This document shows, in pieces, positions 1-7,715 of a stretch of DNA of 57,977 bases (position 1 is its first letter; each line of letters opens with the position of its first letter). The stretch comes from Lachnospiraceae bacterium. GTDB lineage: Bacteria; Bacillota; Clostridia; Lachnospirales; Lachnospiraceae. A program made the position numbers and the translations under genes. The notes under the pieces are model-generated. The model was not told where the DNA came from. It did no database searches and saw only the letters and a list, made by a program, of their open reading frames with translations. The stretch spans positions 1-57,977 of the forward strand of contig JAILGE010000024.1 of assembly GCA_024697065.1 (NCBI GenBank). The letters are read 5' to 3'.

Positions 1-243
1 AACTACAAGAGCATTATTTTTTTGATTTCGTAAAGGATTTTTGGAAAGAGTGCCAACTTTTCCCGAGTAAGCTTCCTTTAAACTTTCTTTTAGGGCATCT
101 AAATCACCCCTTTCAATGGCAGAAAGTTCTCGAAGTTCCTGATCATAAGGATTATGGTGAAGGCCATTTTCTAAGTTTTCAAATATCTTTTTTTCTAATT
201 CTTTTCTTATCTCATAGGAGAGATTTTGATTATCTATATTCAT
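1..243 (-). CDS. AraC-family transcriptional regulator, N-terminal part only
   Basis: The reverse strand is open from ATG at 243 to the window edge (81 codons). The residues HHNPYDQELREL, RGDLDAL and KNPLRNQKN resemble the segment that precedes the C-terminal double helix-turn-helix in many Firmicute AraC regulators. The DNA-binding domain itself would lie outside the window, so the family call rests on this linker region. The sequence TGGAGAAG lies 5 to 12 bases upstream of the ATG. The gene is divergent from the phosphodiesterase at 458, and a pair of direct repeats lies between them. Confidence 0.65.
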   Translation of the reverse strand, partial: MNIDNQNLSYEIRKELEKKIFENLENGLHHNPYDQELRELSAIERGDLDALKESLKEAYSGKVGTLSKNPLRNQKNNALVV

Positions 244-315
244 GGTAGCTTCTCCAGTATGTATTCATAAATGATGGGAGTTAATTATAAAAGTTCTTGT
301 GATTAGTATATCACG

Positions 316-353
316 AATATGAGAAATCTGATAAAAATATGAGAAATATGATA
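316..353. promoter_or_regulatory. Pair of 18-bp direct repeats, candidate AraC operator
   Basis: AATATGAGAAATCTGATA (316-333) recurs as AATATGAGAAATATGATA (336-353), 17 of 18 bases identical and exactly 20 bp apart. Two same-face direct half-sites are typical of AraC-family operators. The repeats sit between the AraC-like gene and the gene at 458, so autoregulation or control of the divergent gene is likely. The rest of 244-457 is AT-rich with no gene. Confidence 0.45.
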
Positions 354-457
354 TTTAAACAGAATTGCCGTGAAGTAATCTTAAAATAGCATAGTCAAAC
401 CTATAGAAAAGGTAAAGAAAGACTATGACTTTATATAATAGTAGGAGAAGATTATTA

Positions 458-1072
458 ATGAAAATTGCAGTATTTTCGGATATTCATGGAAACTATAAAG
501 CACTAGATTCTATACTTGAGCAGATGGAGAAGAAAAACCCCGATCAAATTGTGTTTCTGGGAGATATTTTTCAAAGAGGTAATGAAGAGATCGAATGTTT
601 GGAGTTATTAAAAGATAAAGGAATTACCTGTGTAAAAGGGAACTGCGAGCTTTATCTTGTGCACGGTGTGGATATTGATCCGGATGTTGAGTATCTCAGG
701 AATTATTATGATAGTGCAAGGGAAAAACTATCTGCTGAACAATTGGATTTCATTAAAGAGATGCCGCTTTTTTACGAAATAGAGTGTTCGGGACACAGAA
801 TGCTCTTTTCTCATTTTCTTTTTTCGGATGTTAATGCGGCATACCCATATTTACAGCTATCCAGTTTAAAGAACGGCATATTTGACAAGGCTTGTAAAAG
901 TGAAGAAATCAGGAAATACGATCTTGTTGTAATCGGTCATTGTCATCAGAATAATGTAAAAGGAAATGTGGTTTCTGTTTCTGCTTCCGGATTGGAGAAT
1001 CCTTCTTTCTTATTCATTGAAGCGGGAGCAAGCGCATTACATTACGAGCATGTAAACATTTTGCCTGTATGA
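458..1072 (+). CDS. Calcineurin-like phosphodiesterase, YfcE/MJ0936 type
   Basis: This 204-residue protein has the metallophosphoesterase motif order: FSDIHGN at its start, GDIFQRG, GNCE, a His in FSHF and GHCH near the end. These residues bind two metal ions and hydrolyse phosphodiester bonds; the substrate is unknown. An in-frame ATG at 425 exists, but AGGAGAAG at 443-450 stands 7 bases before the ATG at 458, and the family normally begins MKI.vfSDIHGN, so 458 was chosen. It has no obvious operon partner and is divergent from the AraC-like gene. Confidence 0.85.
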   Translation: MKIAVFSDIHGNYKALDSILEQMEKKNPDQIVFLGDIFQRGNEEIECLELLKDKGITCVKGNCELYLVHGVDIDPDVEYLRNYYDSAREKLSAEQLDFIKEMPLFYEIECSGHRMLFSHFLFSDVNAAYPYLQLSSLKNGIFDKACKSEEIRKYDLVVIGHCHQNNVKGNVVSVSASGLENPSFLFIEAGASALHYEHVNILPV

Positions 1073-1098
1073 TGAGATAGTAAGTCAAGGAAGTCAAT

Positions 1099-1140
1099 GG
1101 GACGGTTCTGATTGACTCTGAAGTCGACGAGAACCGTCCC
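1099..1140. repeat. REP-like extragenic palindrome
   Basis: GGGACGGTTCT (1099-1109) and AGAACCGTCCC (1130-1140) are perfect 11-base inverted arms. The 20-base interior can fold further (TTGACT with AGTCGA around CTGA), giving a two-part hairpin with a symmetrical 2x2 internal loop. No T run follows, so it is not a classic terminator. A related half-motif, ACCGTCCCC, recurs at 1367-1375 on the other side of the small gene at 1161. The pattern resembles bacterial REP/BIME elements. Confidence 0.55.
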
Positions 1141-1160
1141 CATTATGAGAGGATATTCAA

Positions 1161-1361
1161 GTGAGAGATAATATACGAGATAAGGAATACTTTGATGTTT
1201 TCATTGAAGAGGAACTTGAAGGTATTCAAATGTTTGAAGAAAGCATTGCTGACGGTGAAATTGAAGAGGATAGGATTGACTATATAAAAGATGAAATAAT
1301 ACCTTTTGATATTCGCCATACTCAATATAGGCTTGCTGGAAATGGCATATCGAAGGGCTGA
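1161..1361 (+). CDS. Hypothetical 66-residue acidic protein
   Basis: A GTG-initiated reading frame preceded by GAGAGGA at 1147-1153 encodes 66 residues rich in Glu, Asp and Ile, with no membrane segment or motif that I recognise. It lies between two copies of the GGGACGG/ACCGTCCC motif and ends in the downstream one. It may be a small real gene or a fragment moved with the repeat; no function is assigned. Confidence 0.3.
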   Translation: MRDNIRDKEYFDVFIEEELEGIQMFEESIADGEIEEDRIDYIKDEIIPFDIRHTQYRLAGNGISKG

Positions 1362-1427
1362 CGAACACCGTCCCCTAGGTCCACTTGGTGGCCGATTAAA
1401 TCGTAGTTTGTAAGGAGCACGTAGATA

Positions 1428-1961
1428 ATGATTGAGATCACATATTTTCAACTTTTTATATTTATAACAATAGCATGGATCATCACCCGTTGTATTGTAG
1501 CGATAAAAACAAAAACATTTTCAGTAAAGCGTGAATGCCTGCTGCTTTTGGTTTATGTTTGCATCGTAGTTATTTGCAGATTTGTATACTTCGGATTCCA
1601 TCTTGAGAATGGAAAGATACCGACATTAAAGATTGGATTTGGAGATGATATCCACGATATGATCAGTATCATTCCGTTTTACTTTCTGGTAGACCGGTAT
1701 GATGGTTGGAAGATGAACATTATTGGGAACATAACAATGTTCATACCGGTTGGGATCGTGTGGCCGATTTGTTTCAGAAGACTTGATACGATCAGAAAAA
1801 ACATATTTGCGGGTGCCGGTTTTACTCTTCTGATCGAAGTGACTCAGCTCTTTTGTCTCGGGAGACATACGGATGTTGATGACCTGATCTTAAATACGAT
1901 CGGTGTAGCAATCGGTGCATGTATTGTATTCCTGATCAGAAGAAAGCGGAAGAAAGAATAG
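1428..1961 (+). CDS. VanZ-like membrane protein
   Basis: This 177-residue protein has about four hydrophobic segments (roughly residues 4-22, 34-52, 97-115 and 150-170). It carries the VanZ family pattern: an IPVGIVWP segment in the middle and, near the end, LLIEVTQLF followed by GRHTDVDDLILNTIG. VanZ proteins give low-level teicoplanin resistance in some enterococci; most homologues have no known role. AAGGAG lies about ten bases before the ATG. It stands alone among unrelated single genes, as is usual in accessory regions. Confidence 0.85.
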   Translation: MIEITYFQLFIFITIAWIITRCIVAIKTKTFSVKRECLLLLVYVCIVVICRFVYFGFHLENGKIPTLKIGFGDDIHDMISIIPFYFLVDRYDGWKMNIIGNITMFIPVGIVWPICFRRLDTIRKNIFAGAGFTLLIEVTQLFCLGRHTDVDDLILNTIGVAIGACIVFLIRRKRKKE

Positions 1962-2013
1962 TTCTTTTGTATATATGATAAAAAGAAACTACCAACATAT
2001 TGACGAGGCTAAA

Positions 2014-2769
2014 ATGAATACAACAAAAAACTTTGACGGCTATGCTAAGGATTATACCGTTGGCAGACCAGATTATGCTGCACAACTAATAGATAGTATA
2101 TTTAATAAGTATGGATTATCGAAAAACTCTGTTATTGCTGATATCGGATCAGGCACAGGAAAATTTTCGAGACAGGTACTGGATATGGGAAGCATAGTAT
2201 TTTCTGTTGAACCTAATGATGATATGCGGAGTGTAGCTGAAACAGAACTTAGTGGATATCCAAACTTTCACTCTATACATGGTGATGCAGAGAATACAAC
2301 TCTGGAAAGTGGTTTGATAGATTTTGTTACAACGGCACAGGCTTTTCACTGGTTTGATGTTCAGAAATTCAGAAATGAGTGCATACGAATACTGAAAGAA
2401 AACGGGAAGGTGGCATTAATATGGAATATCCGGGATCGATCAGATGTATTGAATCAGGAACTGTATCAGATATACACCCGATACTGTCCGAGATTTAAAG
2501 GCTTTAGTGGTGGGATAGTTAAGGACGATCCAAGAATAAAAGATTTCTTTGGCGGTGATTACGATTATTTATCTTTCGATAATCCATTATTTTTTGATAA
2601 AGACAGGTTTGTTGCAAGAAGTCTGTCAGGTTCTTATTCTCTTAAAGAAGGGGATACAGAATATAAGGAATATATGGATGTTATCATTGACACTTTTAAC
2701 AGATACTCGAGTGACGGGATTGTTAAGATGGGAAATTCATCAGTCGCATATATTGGGAGTATCATCTAA
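2014..2769 (+). CDS. Class I SAM-dependent methyltransferase
   Basis: The 251-residue product has the SAM-binding motif I as IADIGSGTGKFS, the acidic motif VEPNDDM after the next strand, and the AQAFHWFD segment typical of Methyltransf_11-type enzymes. The C-terminus (VAYIGSII) fits a full-length family member. An in-frame ATG lies at 1975 but has no ribosome binding site; GACGAGG precedes the ATG at 2014, and family members start near NFDGYAKDY. The substrate cannot be told from sequence. Confidence 0.8.
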   Translation: MNTTKNFDGYAKDYTVGRPDYAAQLIDSIFNKYGLSKNSVIADIGSGTGKFSRQVLDMGSIVFSVEPNDDMRSVAETELSGYPNFHSIHGDAENTTLESGLIDFVTTAQAFHWFDVQKFRNECIRILKENGKVALIWNIRDRSDVLNQELYQIYTRYCPRFKGFSGGIVKDDPRIKDFFGGDYDYLSFDNPLFFDKDRFVARSLSGSYSLKEGDTEYKEYMDVIIDTFNRYSSDGIVKMGNSSVAYIGSII

Positions 2770-2823
2770 GAAGATAAAAAATGTTTGGATGATTTCCAAG
2801 AATAAACGACATAAATACGGGAA

Positions 2824-3012
2824 ATGATCATGGAAACAGCGGATTTAATATTTGGATTGTCTTTAGTATACCTGGGAGATATATTAATGATAATCTTAGG
2901 CATAAAAACAATTAAAAAAACTTATCGTGAATACTATATGCCTGTTTATGATGAGAGCCATATTGAATTGAATGGGCTCCGGGTATGCCGGGTACTGCAT
3001 TATGTCCGTTAG
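2824..3012 (+). CDS. Doubtful 62-residue ORF with one membrane segment
   Basis: The frame encodes a hydrophobic helix (about residues 7-28) followed by a short basic stretch. Its last third overlaps, in another frame, the rfbC-like fragment at 2967-3131. The upstream ACGGGAA is a poor ribosome binding site. It may be a real small membrane protein or the remnant of a gene truncated by recombination. Confidence 0.25.
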   Translation: MIMETADLIFGLSLVYLGDILMIILGIKTIKKTYREYYMPVYDESHIELNGLRVCRVLHYVR

Positions 3013-3131
3013 ATCCCGAACTGGGAATTGAGTGGCCGATAGATATTGATATCAATAATCTGAACCAGATTTCTGAAAAGGATTCAAAGGCTCCGACACT
3101 CAAGTATTTGAAAGATTCTTTTGGCATGTGA
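2967..3131 (+). pseudogene. C-terminal fragment resembling dTDP-4-dehydrorhamnose 3,5-epimerase
   Basis: After an in-frame TGA at 2964-2966, one frame reads through PLDPELGIEWP, NQISEKDSKAPTL and a terminal Met before TGA at 3129-3131. The DPE(I/L)GIEWP and ISEKD..AP(T/S)L signatures match the end of RfbC-type epimerases of rhamnose synthesis. About 55 codons remain of roughly 180, with no start codon or ribosome binding site. It appears to be a relic of a cell-surface sugar gene. Confidence 0.45.
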
Positions 3132-3157
3132 GAAAAGTATTGGAGGATTATTGGAAA

Positions 3158-3628
3158 ATGAGCATCAAATATGGCGAAGCAACAAAGGAAGATATAGATG
3201 AACTGATACGTATGCGGATCGCATATATGATCGATGATTTTGGATCAGTTAGCGATGAGGAGAGAAAAGGCATGGAAACACAGTTGCCGGATTATTTTTC
3301 CCGAAAACTCGGCACTGAACTGATCGCGTTTGTTGCAAAAGAAGAAGACAGGATCGTGTCGGTTGCATATTTACATATCATTGAAATGCCTGCAAATTCC
3401 GTGCTCCTGAGCGGTCTGTATGGTGAGGTCCTGAGCGTATATACTGAACCGGATTATCGAGGACAGGGGATCTGTACCAAGCTGATGAATGATCTTGTTG
3501 AATACGGTAAAAATATCGGTTTGGGACGTATTGACCTTTCGGCTACAGATGAAGGATATCCGATATATGCTAAGGTTGGTTTTAAGGATAAAGAGCACAG
3601 ATACCGGGACATGCGTTATAAGTTCTGA
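3158..3628 (+). CDS. GNAT-family N-acetyltransferase
   Basis: This 156-residue protein has the GNAT acetyl-CoA site as LSVYTEPDYRGQGICTKLM (RGQG being the Q/R-x-x-G-x-G/A loop) and the motif B-like end YPIYAKVGFK. A GTG-started extension from 3128 is possible, but it would overlap the rfbC relic; the ATG at 3158 begins the acetyltransferase fold (SIKYGEATKEDI). GGAGG lies at 3142-3146, a slightly long spacing. The acceptor is unknown. Confidence 0.8.
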   Translation: MSIKYGEATKEDIDELIRMRIAYMIDDFGSVSDEERKGMETQLPDYFSRKLGTELIAFVAKEEDRIVSVAYLHIIEMPANSVLLSGLYGEVLSVYTEPDYRGQGICTKLMNDLVEYGKNIGLGRIDLSATDEGYPIYAKVGFKDKEHRYRDMRYKF

Positions 3629-3797
3629 TCAGAGTATGCACTTTTGGTAAAGGAGTGAAGTGTCAAATATTCATTCCAAAATGTAGTGTGCAGGGCGGAA
3701 GAGTAAAAGCGGGAACATGGTCCATACATGCTTTTGGTGGTCAGAGAATAAAACTGTAATAACTTTACTGTATAACTGACAGCTGAGAAGATTTATT

Positions 3798-4523
3798 ATG
3801 AATAAAAAGAAAACTGCTTTGCTTGTATCGGCAGCTTCGTTAGTGCTGTTAATATGTGTTATATTGGAACTGTTATTTACGGGCGTGTTGCATATTAATA
3901 ATCCCTCAAAGAAAAAGTATCCGATCCGTGGTGTTGATGTTTCCCATTATCAGGGAGAGGTTGATTGGGATCGATTAAAGGAAGAAAACATTCAATTTGC
4001 TTATCTAAAAGCGACTGAGGGATCGAAACATAAGGATGAACAATTTGACAAAAACTGGAGTGATGCACAGTGCGTTGATTTAAGGATGGGAGCATATCAT
4101 TTCTTCAGTCTGGATTCGCCCAGCACAGATCAGGCAGAGAATTATTGCAGTACGGTAACGCCTGTTAAGAAAATGCTTCCGCCTGTTGTGGATGTTGAAC
4201 CTTATGGGAACTACAAAGATCCGACACTTCTTGATCGGGAAAAAATGATCGTGGAACTGGATGCATATTTAAAAAGCGTCGAGCTTTTTTATGGAATGAA
4301 GCCGGTCATCTATACCACCGAAGAATGGTGGCCTGTGTTACAGGAAACGTTCGATGATTATGACCTTTGGATAAGAGATGTTTATCGCAAGCCGGATCCG
4401 ACAGTCAAATGGACTTTCTGGCAATATTCCAACCGTCATGTGCTGTCGGGATATTCCGGAAATGAAAGATACATTGATATGAACGTTTTTTGCGGAAGTG
4501 AAGAAGAGTTTGATAAGTATTGA
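3798..4523 (+). CDS. Glycoside hydrolase family 25 lysozyme, membrane-anchored or secreted
   Basis: A hydrophobic segment at about residues 8-30 exports this 241-residue protein; no clear signal peptidase site is seen, so it may stay anchored. The GH25 domain starts at IRGVDVSHYQG (Asp47) and contains KATEG, GAYHFF and the catalytic VVDVEPYG (Asp132, Glu134). It ends with the WTFWQYS strand typical of the family. GH25 enzymes cleave the MurNAc-GlcNAc bond of peptidoglycan. The 169 bases upstream hold no gene. Confidence 0.9.
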   Translation: MNKKKTALLVSAASLVLLICVILELLFTGVLHINNPSKKKYPIRGVDVSHYQGEVDWDRLKEENIQFAYLKATEGSKHKDEQFDKNWSDAQCVDLRMGAYHFFSLDSPSTDQAENYCSTVTPVKKMLPPVVDVEPYGNYKDPTLLDREKMIVELDAYLKSVELFYGMKPVIYTTEEWWPVLQETFDDYDLWIRDVYRKPDPTVKWTFWQYSNRHVLSGYSGNERYIDMNVFCGSEEEFDKY

Positions 4524-4535
4524 GGTGACAGATCA

Positions 4536-5087
4536 TTATTTGGCACGAAGCCTTTCTATGTACTGTCTTACTGTCTTTTCTACGTGAGCGGGCTTGTCTT
4601 TCATACCACGGTGCACCCAAAGCGAGATAACATTCCATACGGCCCCTGTATTCAGCGCGATCAGATAATCTGAATCAAGTCCCTCAAAGAGCGGTGTAAA
4701 AGGATTAGCCTCGGAAAGTTCACTGTCACGGAAAACAGGTAGTAATTCGTTCATGCATTGAAGCGCAATATACAGCATGTTGTTTTTGTCCAGAAGGATA
4801 AGCAGTCTTCTGTTCCTGTCTGCGAACATGAATATGTTTTTTAGCACATCTACTTTTCCGGAATTGATCACACTGAAATAGTCGCTCAGAGCTTTCTTCA
4901 TGATGTATCTGAGCACTTCGTCTTTAGAACTGAAATTTCTGTAGAATGTCTTTCTTACCAGGTCGGTTTCAAGTATTATCTGCTTTACCGTGATTTCGTT
5001 ATACGGATATTTCTCCATGAGACCCAGAAGAGCTTCGGCAATCTTTGTTCTTGAGCGGACCGCAGACGGGTGGTCGGCACTGTTCAT
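4536..5087 (-). CDS. TetR/AcrR-family transcriptional regulator
   Basis: The 183-residue product has an N-terminal TetR helix-turn-helix (about residues 10-60) containing YNEITVKQII and RKTFYRNFSSKDE, followed by a helical ligand domain. The longer frame from 5204 was rejected because GGAAGGAG stands just upstream of the ATG at 5087. It is divergent from the flavoprotein at 5223 and most likely represses it, as divergent TetR genes commonly do. The ligand is unknown. Confidence 0.85.
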   Translation of the reverse strand: MNSADHPSAVRSRTKIAEALLGLMEKYPYNEITVKQIILETDLVRKTFYRNFSSKDEVLRYIMKKALSDYFSVINSGKVDVLKNIFMFADRNRRLLILLDKNNMLYIALQCMNELLPVFRDSELSEANPFTPLFEGLDSDYLIALNTGAVWNVISLWVHRGMKDKPAHVEKTVRQYIERLRAK

Positions 5088-5125
5088 ATTTGTCTCCTTC
5101 CTTAAAAGTCCACAAAAACGCGAGT

Positions 5126-5195
5126 TTGTGTATCTTTGGCCAAAACTGTTTACTTGGTTGTTCTTCCATAGTAGCATTTTTGTATAAATACACAA
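5126..5195. promoter_or_regulatory. Divergent promoter and operator region
   Basis: TTGTGTAT (5126-5133) and ATACACAA (5188-5195) are inverted copies 62 bp apart, start to start. The right-hand copy also forms a tight palindrome, TGTAT-AA-ATACA (5181-5192), which overlaps a plausible -10 (TATAAA at 5183-5188) for the flavoprotein gene. Such palindromes next to a tetR gene are good operator candidates. Assignment is by inspection only. Confidence 0.4.
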
Positions 5196-5222
5196 GTGTG
5201 ACATTTTTGGAAGGAGATGTTT

Positions 5223-5834
5223 ATGAAGATCATCGTGATCAACGGAAGTCCCAGAACCAATGGAATTACCGAATCAATACTTCGCTCAGTGGAGAGTGAA
5301 CTTATCTCTCGTGGAATCGATGTTGAGTTTTACAACCTGACAGATCTTGATATCGGACATTGCCTTGGGTGCTGTTCCTGTTACATGACAGGGCACTGTA
5401 TCATCAAGGACGATGCTGACCGGTTAAGCGAAAAGATAAAACATGCCGACGGACTTGTACTCGGCTCTCCAACATATGCAAGTAATGTTTCCGGACTCAT
5501 GAAAGATTTTATAGACAGGGGACATTTTGTGATCGAGCAACTGCTGAAGGACAAGTACTGTATTACGGTGGCAACCGGTGAAAACTACGGCTTTAAGAAT
5601 ACACTGAAGATCTTAGATGACCTGGTCATATTTTCCGGAGGAACTCTCAGCGGACATATAGCACTGAAAGCGCCATTTAACAGTAAGGAGGTCTTGCCTG
5701 AAAAGACACGTAACCTGATCAGGAAAGCCTCATGCAGGGTTGAAGCGAAAAAGAAAAATCATTTTCAGACCCTGTACCACAATTTAATCTTCAGCATCGG
5801 GATAAAACCATTTGTTAAGCGTAAAGGAAAGTAA
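5223..5834 (+). CDS. NADPH-dependent FMN reductase / iron-sulfur flavoprotein-type protein
   Basis: The 203-residue protein begins with a flavodoxin-like fold: INGSPRTNG binds the FMN phosphate and LGSPTYASNVSG forms the second FMN loop. Three Cys in GCCSC and another in GHC recall iron-sulfur flavoproteins, but the compact CX2CX2CX4-7C spacing is not clearly met. GGAAGGAG at 5209-5216 favours the ATG at 5223 over 5217, which would leave no spacing. It is probably a redox or stress response enzyme controlled by the divergent TetR regulator. Confidence 0.8.
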   Translation: MKIIVINGSPRTNGITESILRSVESELISRGIDVEFYNLTDLDIGHCLGCCSCYMTGHCIIKDDADRLSEKIKHADGLVLGSPTYASNVSGLMKDFIDRGHFVIEQLLKDKYCITVATGENYGFKNTLKILDDLVIFSGGTLSGHIALKAPFNSKEVLPEKTRNLIRKASCRVEAKKKNHFQTLYHNLIFSIGIKPFVKRKGK

Positions 5835-5890
5835 TACACGGGCGTAATAAAATGCTGGGCTGATATGCAGATGATCAAGGGGGAAAAGAT

Positions 5891-6424
5891 ATGAAGGAAT
5901 ACATACTTCTATTACCACTGATATTTATATTCCACGATATGGAAGAAATTGCCGGATTTGGGTGGTTCTTCAGGAAGAATCCATGGCTTTTCGATAGATT
6001 TCCCAAAGTCATGAATACATACAGGGGATTTACAAATGAAGGATTTACTCTGGCTGTGTATGAGGAGTTTATTCCCTTTTTCGGAGTCAGTCTTCTTGCA
6101 TATTATTTCCCATGCAATTTCCTTTATGGGATGTGGTATGGATTATTCTTAGCGTTGTTCGGACACTTTTTTATCCATATCGGTCATGCCGTCTATATAC
6201 GCAAATATATCCCGTGCGTTGCAACGAGTGTTATCTGCGTACCGGTCAGCTCCTACATCCTGATACGATGTGCGCTGCTGATGAACGTTGACATCGTCTC
6301 AATACTTGCTATTGTTATAGGCGTGATACTTATGAGCGCTAATTTCTACGTTGCACATGCCGTAATGCATTTTGTAAACAAAATGAACCCGGGGGACGGG
6401 GTTCATAAGAAAGGGAAAAAATGA
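5891..6424 (+). CDS. HXXEE-domain membrane protein
   Basis: The N-terminus reads FIFHDMEE, which gives the defining HxxEE motif at His15, Glu18 and Glu19. The later EEF, GHFFIHIGHA and YIPCVATSVICVP segments also match this family. Four or five hydrophobic segments predict an integral membrane protein of 177 residues. The function of the family is unknown. The TGA stop overlaps the ATG of the next gene (ATGA at 6421-6424), so the two were once translationally coupled. Confidence 0.8.
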   Translation: MKEYILLLPLIFIFHDMEEIAGFGWFFRKNPWLFDRFPKVMNTYRGFTNEGFTLAVYEEFIPFFGVSLLAYYFPCNFLYGMWYGLFLALFGHFFIHIGHAVYIRKYIPCVATSVICVPVSSYILIRCALLMNVDIVSILAIVIGVILMSANFYVAHAVMHFVNKMNPGDGVHKKGKK

Positions 6425-6864
6425 ACGTATTAGTTGATACAGATAGATTGTTAATTGTTGAAATGACTATGGATATGGCTATGGATGTCTATAAGAATTC
6501 CCTGGATGAGCATACAAGAAGATTTGTGCCGGATGAAGTCTTTGAAACATTAGAAGATTCAAAGGAAACGGTGGAGTATTTAATGTCTCAGTATGGCTCT
6601 GCGGAGGACCCCCAGGTCTATGCAGTGATCTTGAAAGATGGCAATAAAAACATCGGTTATGTTCGGCTTGTTCCCATCGGTGAAGGTAAATGGGAAATCG
6701 GATATCATATAGCAAAACAATACACTGGTAAAGGCTGCGCTACAGAAGCTGTAACTGCGTTCCTTCCGATCATGGCAGAATAATCCGCCATAAAAGAAGT
6801 CTATGGGATCAGGCTGTTAGAAAATCTTGCTTCGGGACGTGTTTTGGATAAATGTGGTTTTTAA
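6421..6864 (+). pseudogene. GNAT acetyltransferase (RimJ/RimL type) broken by in-frame stops
   Basis: The first 120 codons encode a normal start (VDTDRLLIVEMT), GYVRLVPIGEGKWEIGYHI and the acetyl-CoA site YTGKGCATEAV. The TAA at 6781-6783 interrupts the fold exactly where the family continues. The same frame then encodes IKEVYGIRLLENLASGRVL and DKCGF before a second TAA at 6862, with NFFEGE readable beyond it. The continued homology after two stops shows recent decay. The remaining bases to 7016 contain only short frames, one ending SKIGARVGVAMAA, which I do not recognise. Confidence 0.7.
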
Positions 6865-7016
6865 AACTTCTTTGAAGGAGAACTGACCTTGCAGCAGGAA
6901 GAAACAAGGTCGCTGATTCTGTCAAGATCGATCCTATAAGCGGTTCAAAGATTGGTGCACGTGTCGGTGTTGCTATGGCTGCGTAAATAATTGAAACGTA
7001 ATAACGAGGTATAAAA

Positions 7017-7492
7017 ATGGCTTTTGTAAACGACTATTTGACAGAGGAAGAGATTGAAAAATTTAGAGAGTTGAATATTTCTTACGGTAAGAAAATTTGT
7101 ATAACATCAAATGAGATTGTGGGGACAAAAAAGAGTATTTTTATGGGGGCGTAATATGTACGATCGATCGATCTAATGGAATGTATCTGTTTTATTGTGG
7201 AACTGATTCGTCGTTTGGTAGAGAAGAACTTTGGTCGCCATATTTTTTTATTTTTATTCAAGAGAAACAGCATGAGACAATTGTTACCAGAGTAGGCCTT
7301 GAAAAGACGTATCCTAATGGGTTTAGTCAATGGACGTGGAATCTGTACTGTATTAATACAAAGAGTCATGGAACAAATGATGATTATGACTCTAGGGATG
7401 TGCTTAATGAAATCAAGGAAGCATTAAAAATATATGGCTTAGATGGTGATCCACGAGATAAGGATGATTTTACTTTCTTTTTCAATTTTTAA
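7017..7492 (+). pseudogene. Hypothetical gene split by a one-base frameshift in a G run
   Basis: AACGAGGT precedes ATG 7017, which opens 45 codons (start MAFVNDYLTEEEIEKF) and stops at 7152-7154. Just before that stop is a run of five G (7145-7149). Adding one G joins the frame to the downstream one, which reads VICTIDRSNGMYLFYCG and continues to 7492, giving one protein of about 158 residues ending DDFTFFFNF. I recognise no family; small orphan proteins like this are often immunity-type or contact-system accessory proteins, but nothing here proves it. A base-calling error in the G run is an alternative. Confidence 0.6.
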
Positions 7493-7697
7493 CAAGCGAT
7501 TAAAGGGAGAGTATGCTGATATTGATTCTGAAGAAAGTGATACAGATCTCTTTACTTCCGAAGATATCGATACCGTGATAGAATCAATTATCGAATCTAA
7601 AGAAGAATAAACATCTGAAGATAATGTCTGCGATTCAGATTATAATAATTCTTCCGATTCTGACAGTAATAGTGAACAGCTTTGGGTAGAAGAGTAA
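7491..7697 (+). pseudogene. Acidic Ser/Asp/Glu-rich coding relic
   Basis: One frame reads KGEYADIDSEESDTDLF and SIIESKEE, stops at TAA 7608-7610, then continues in frame with TSEDNVCDSDYNNSSDSDS and EQLWVEE to TAA 7695. The composition stays highly acidic across the stop, which suggests the end of a longer protein that was truncated and then gained a stop. No family is recognised. Confidence 0.35.
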
Positions 7698-7715
7698 AGT
7701 GAAGGGATATATATT

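Noticed and set aside
1099-1140. Terminator of the phosphodiesterase gene
   Set aside because: The hairpin is strong but no T run follows on either side close to the stem.
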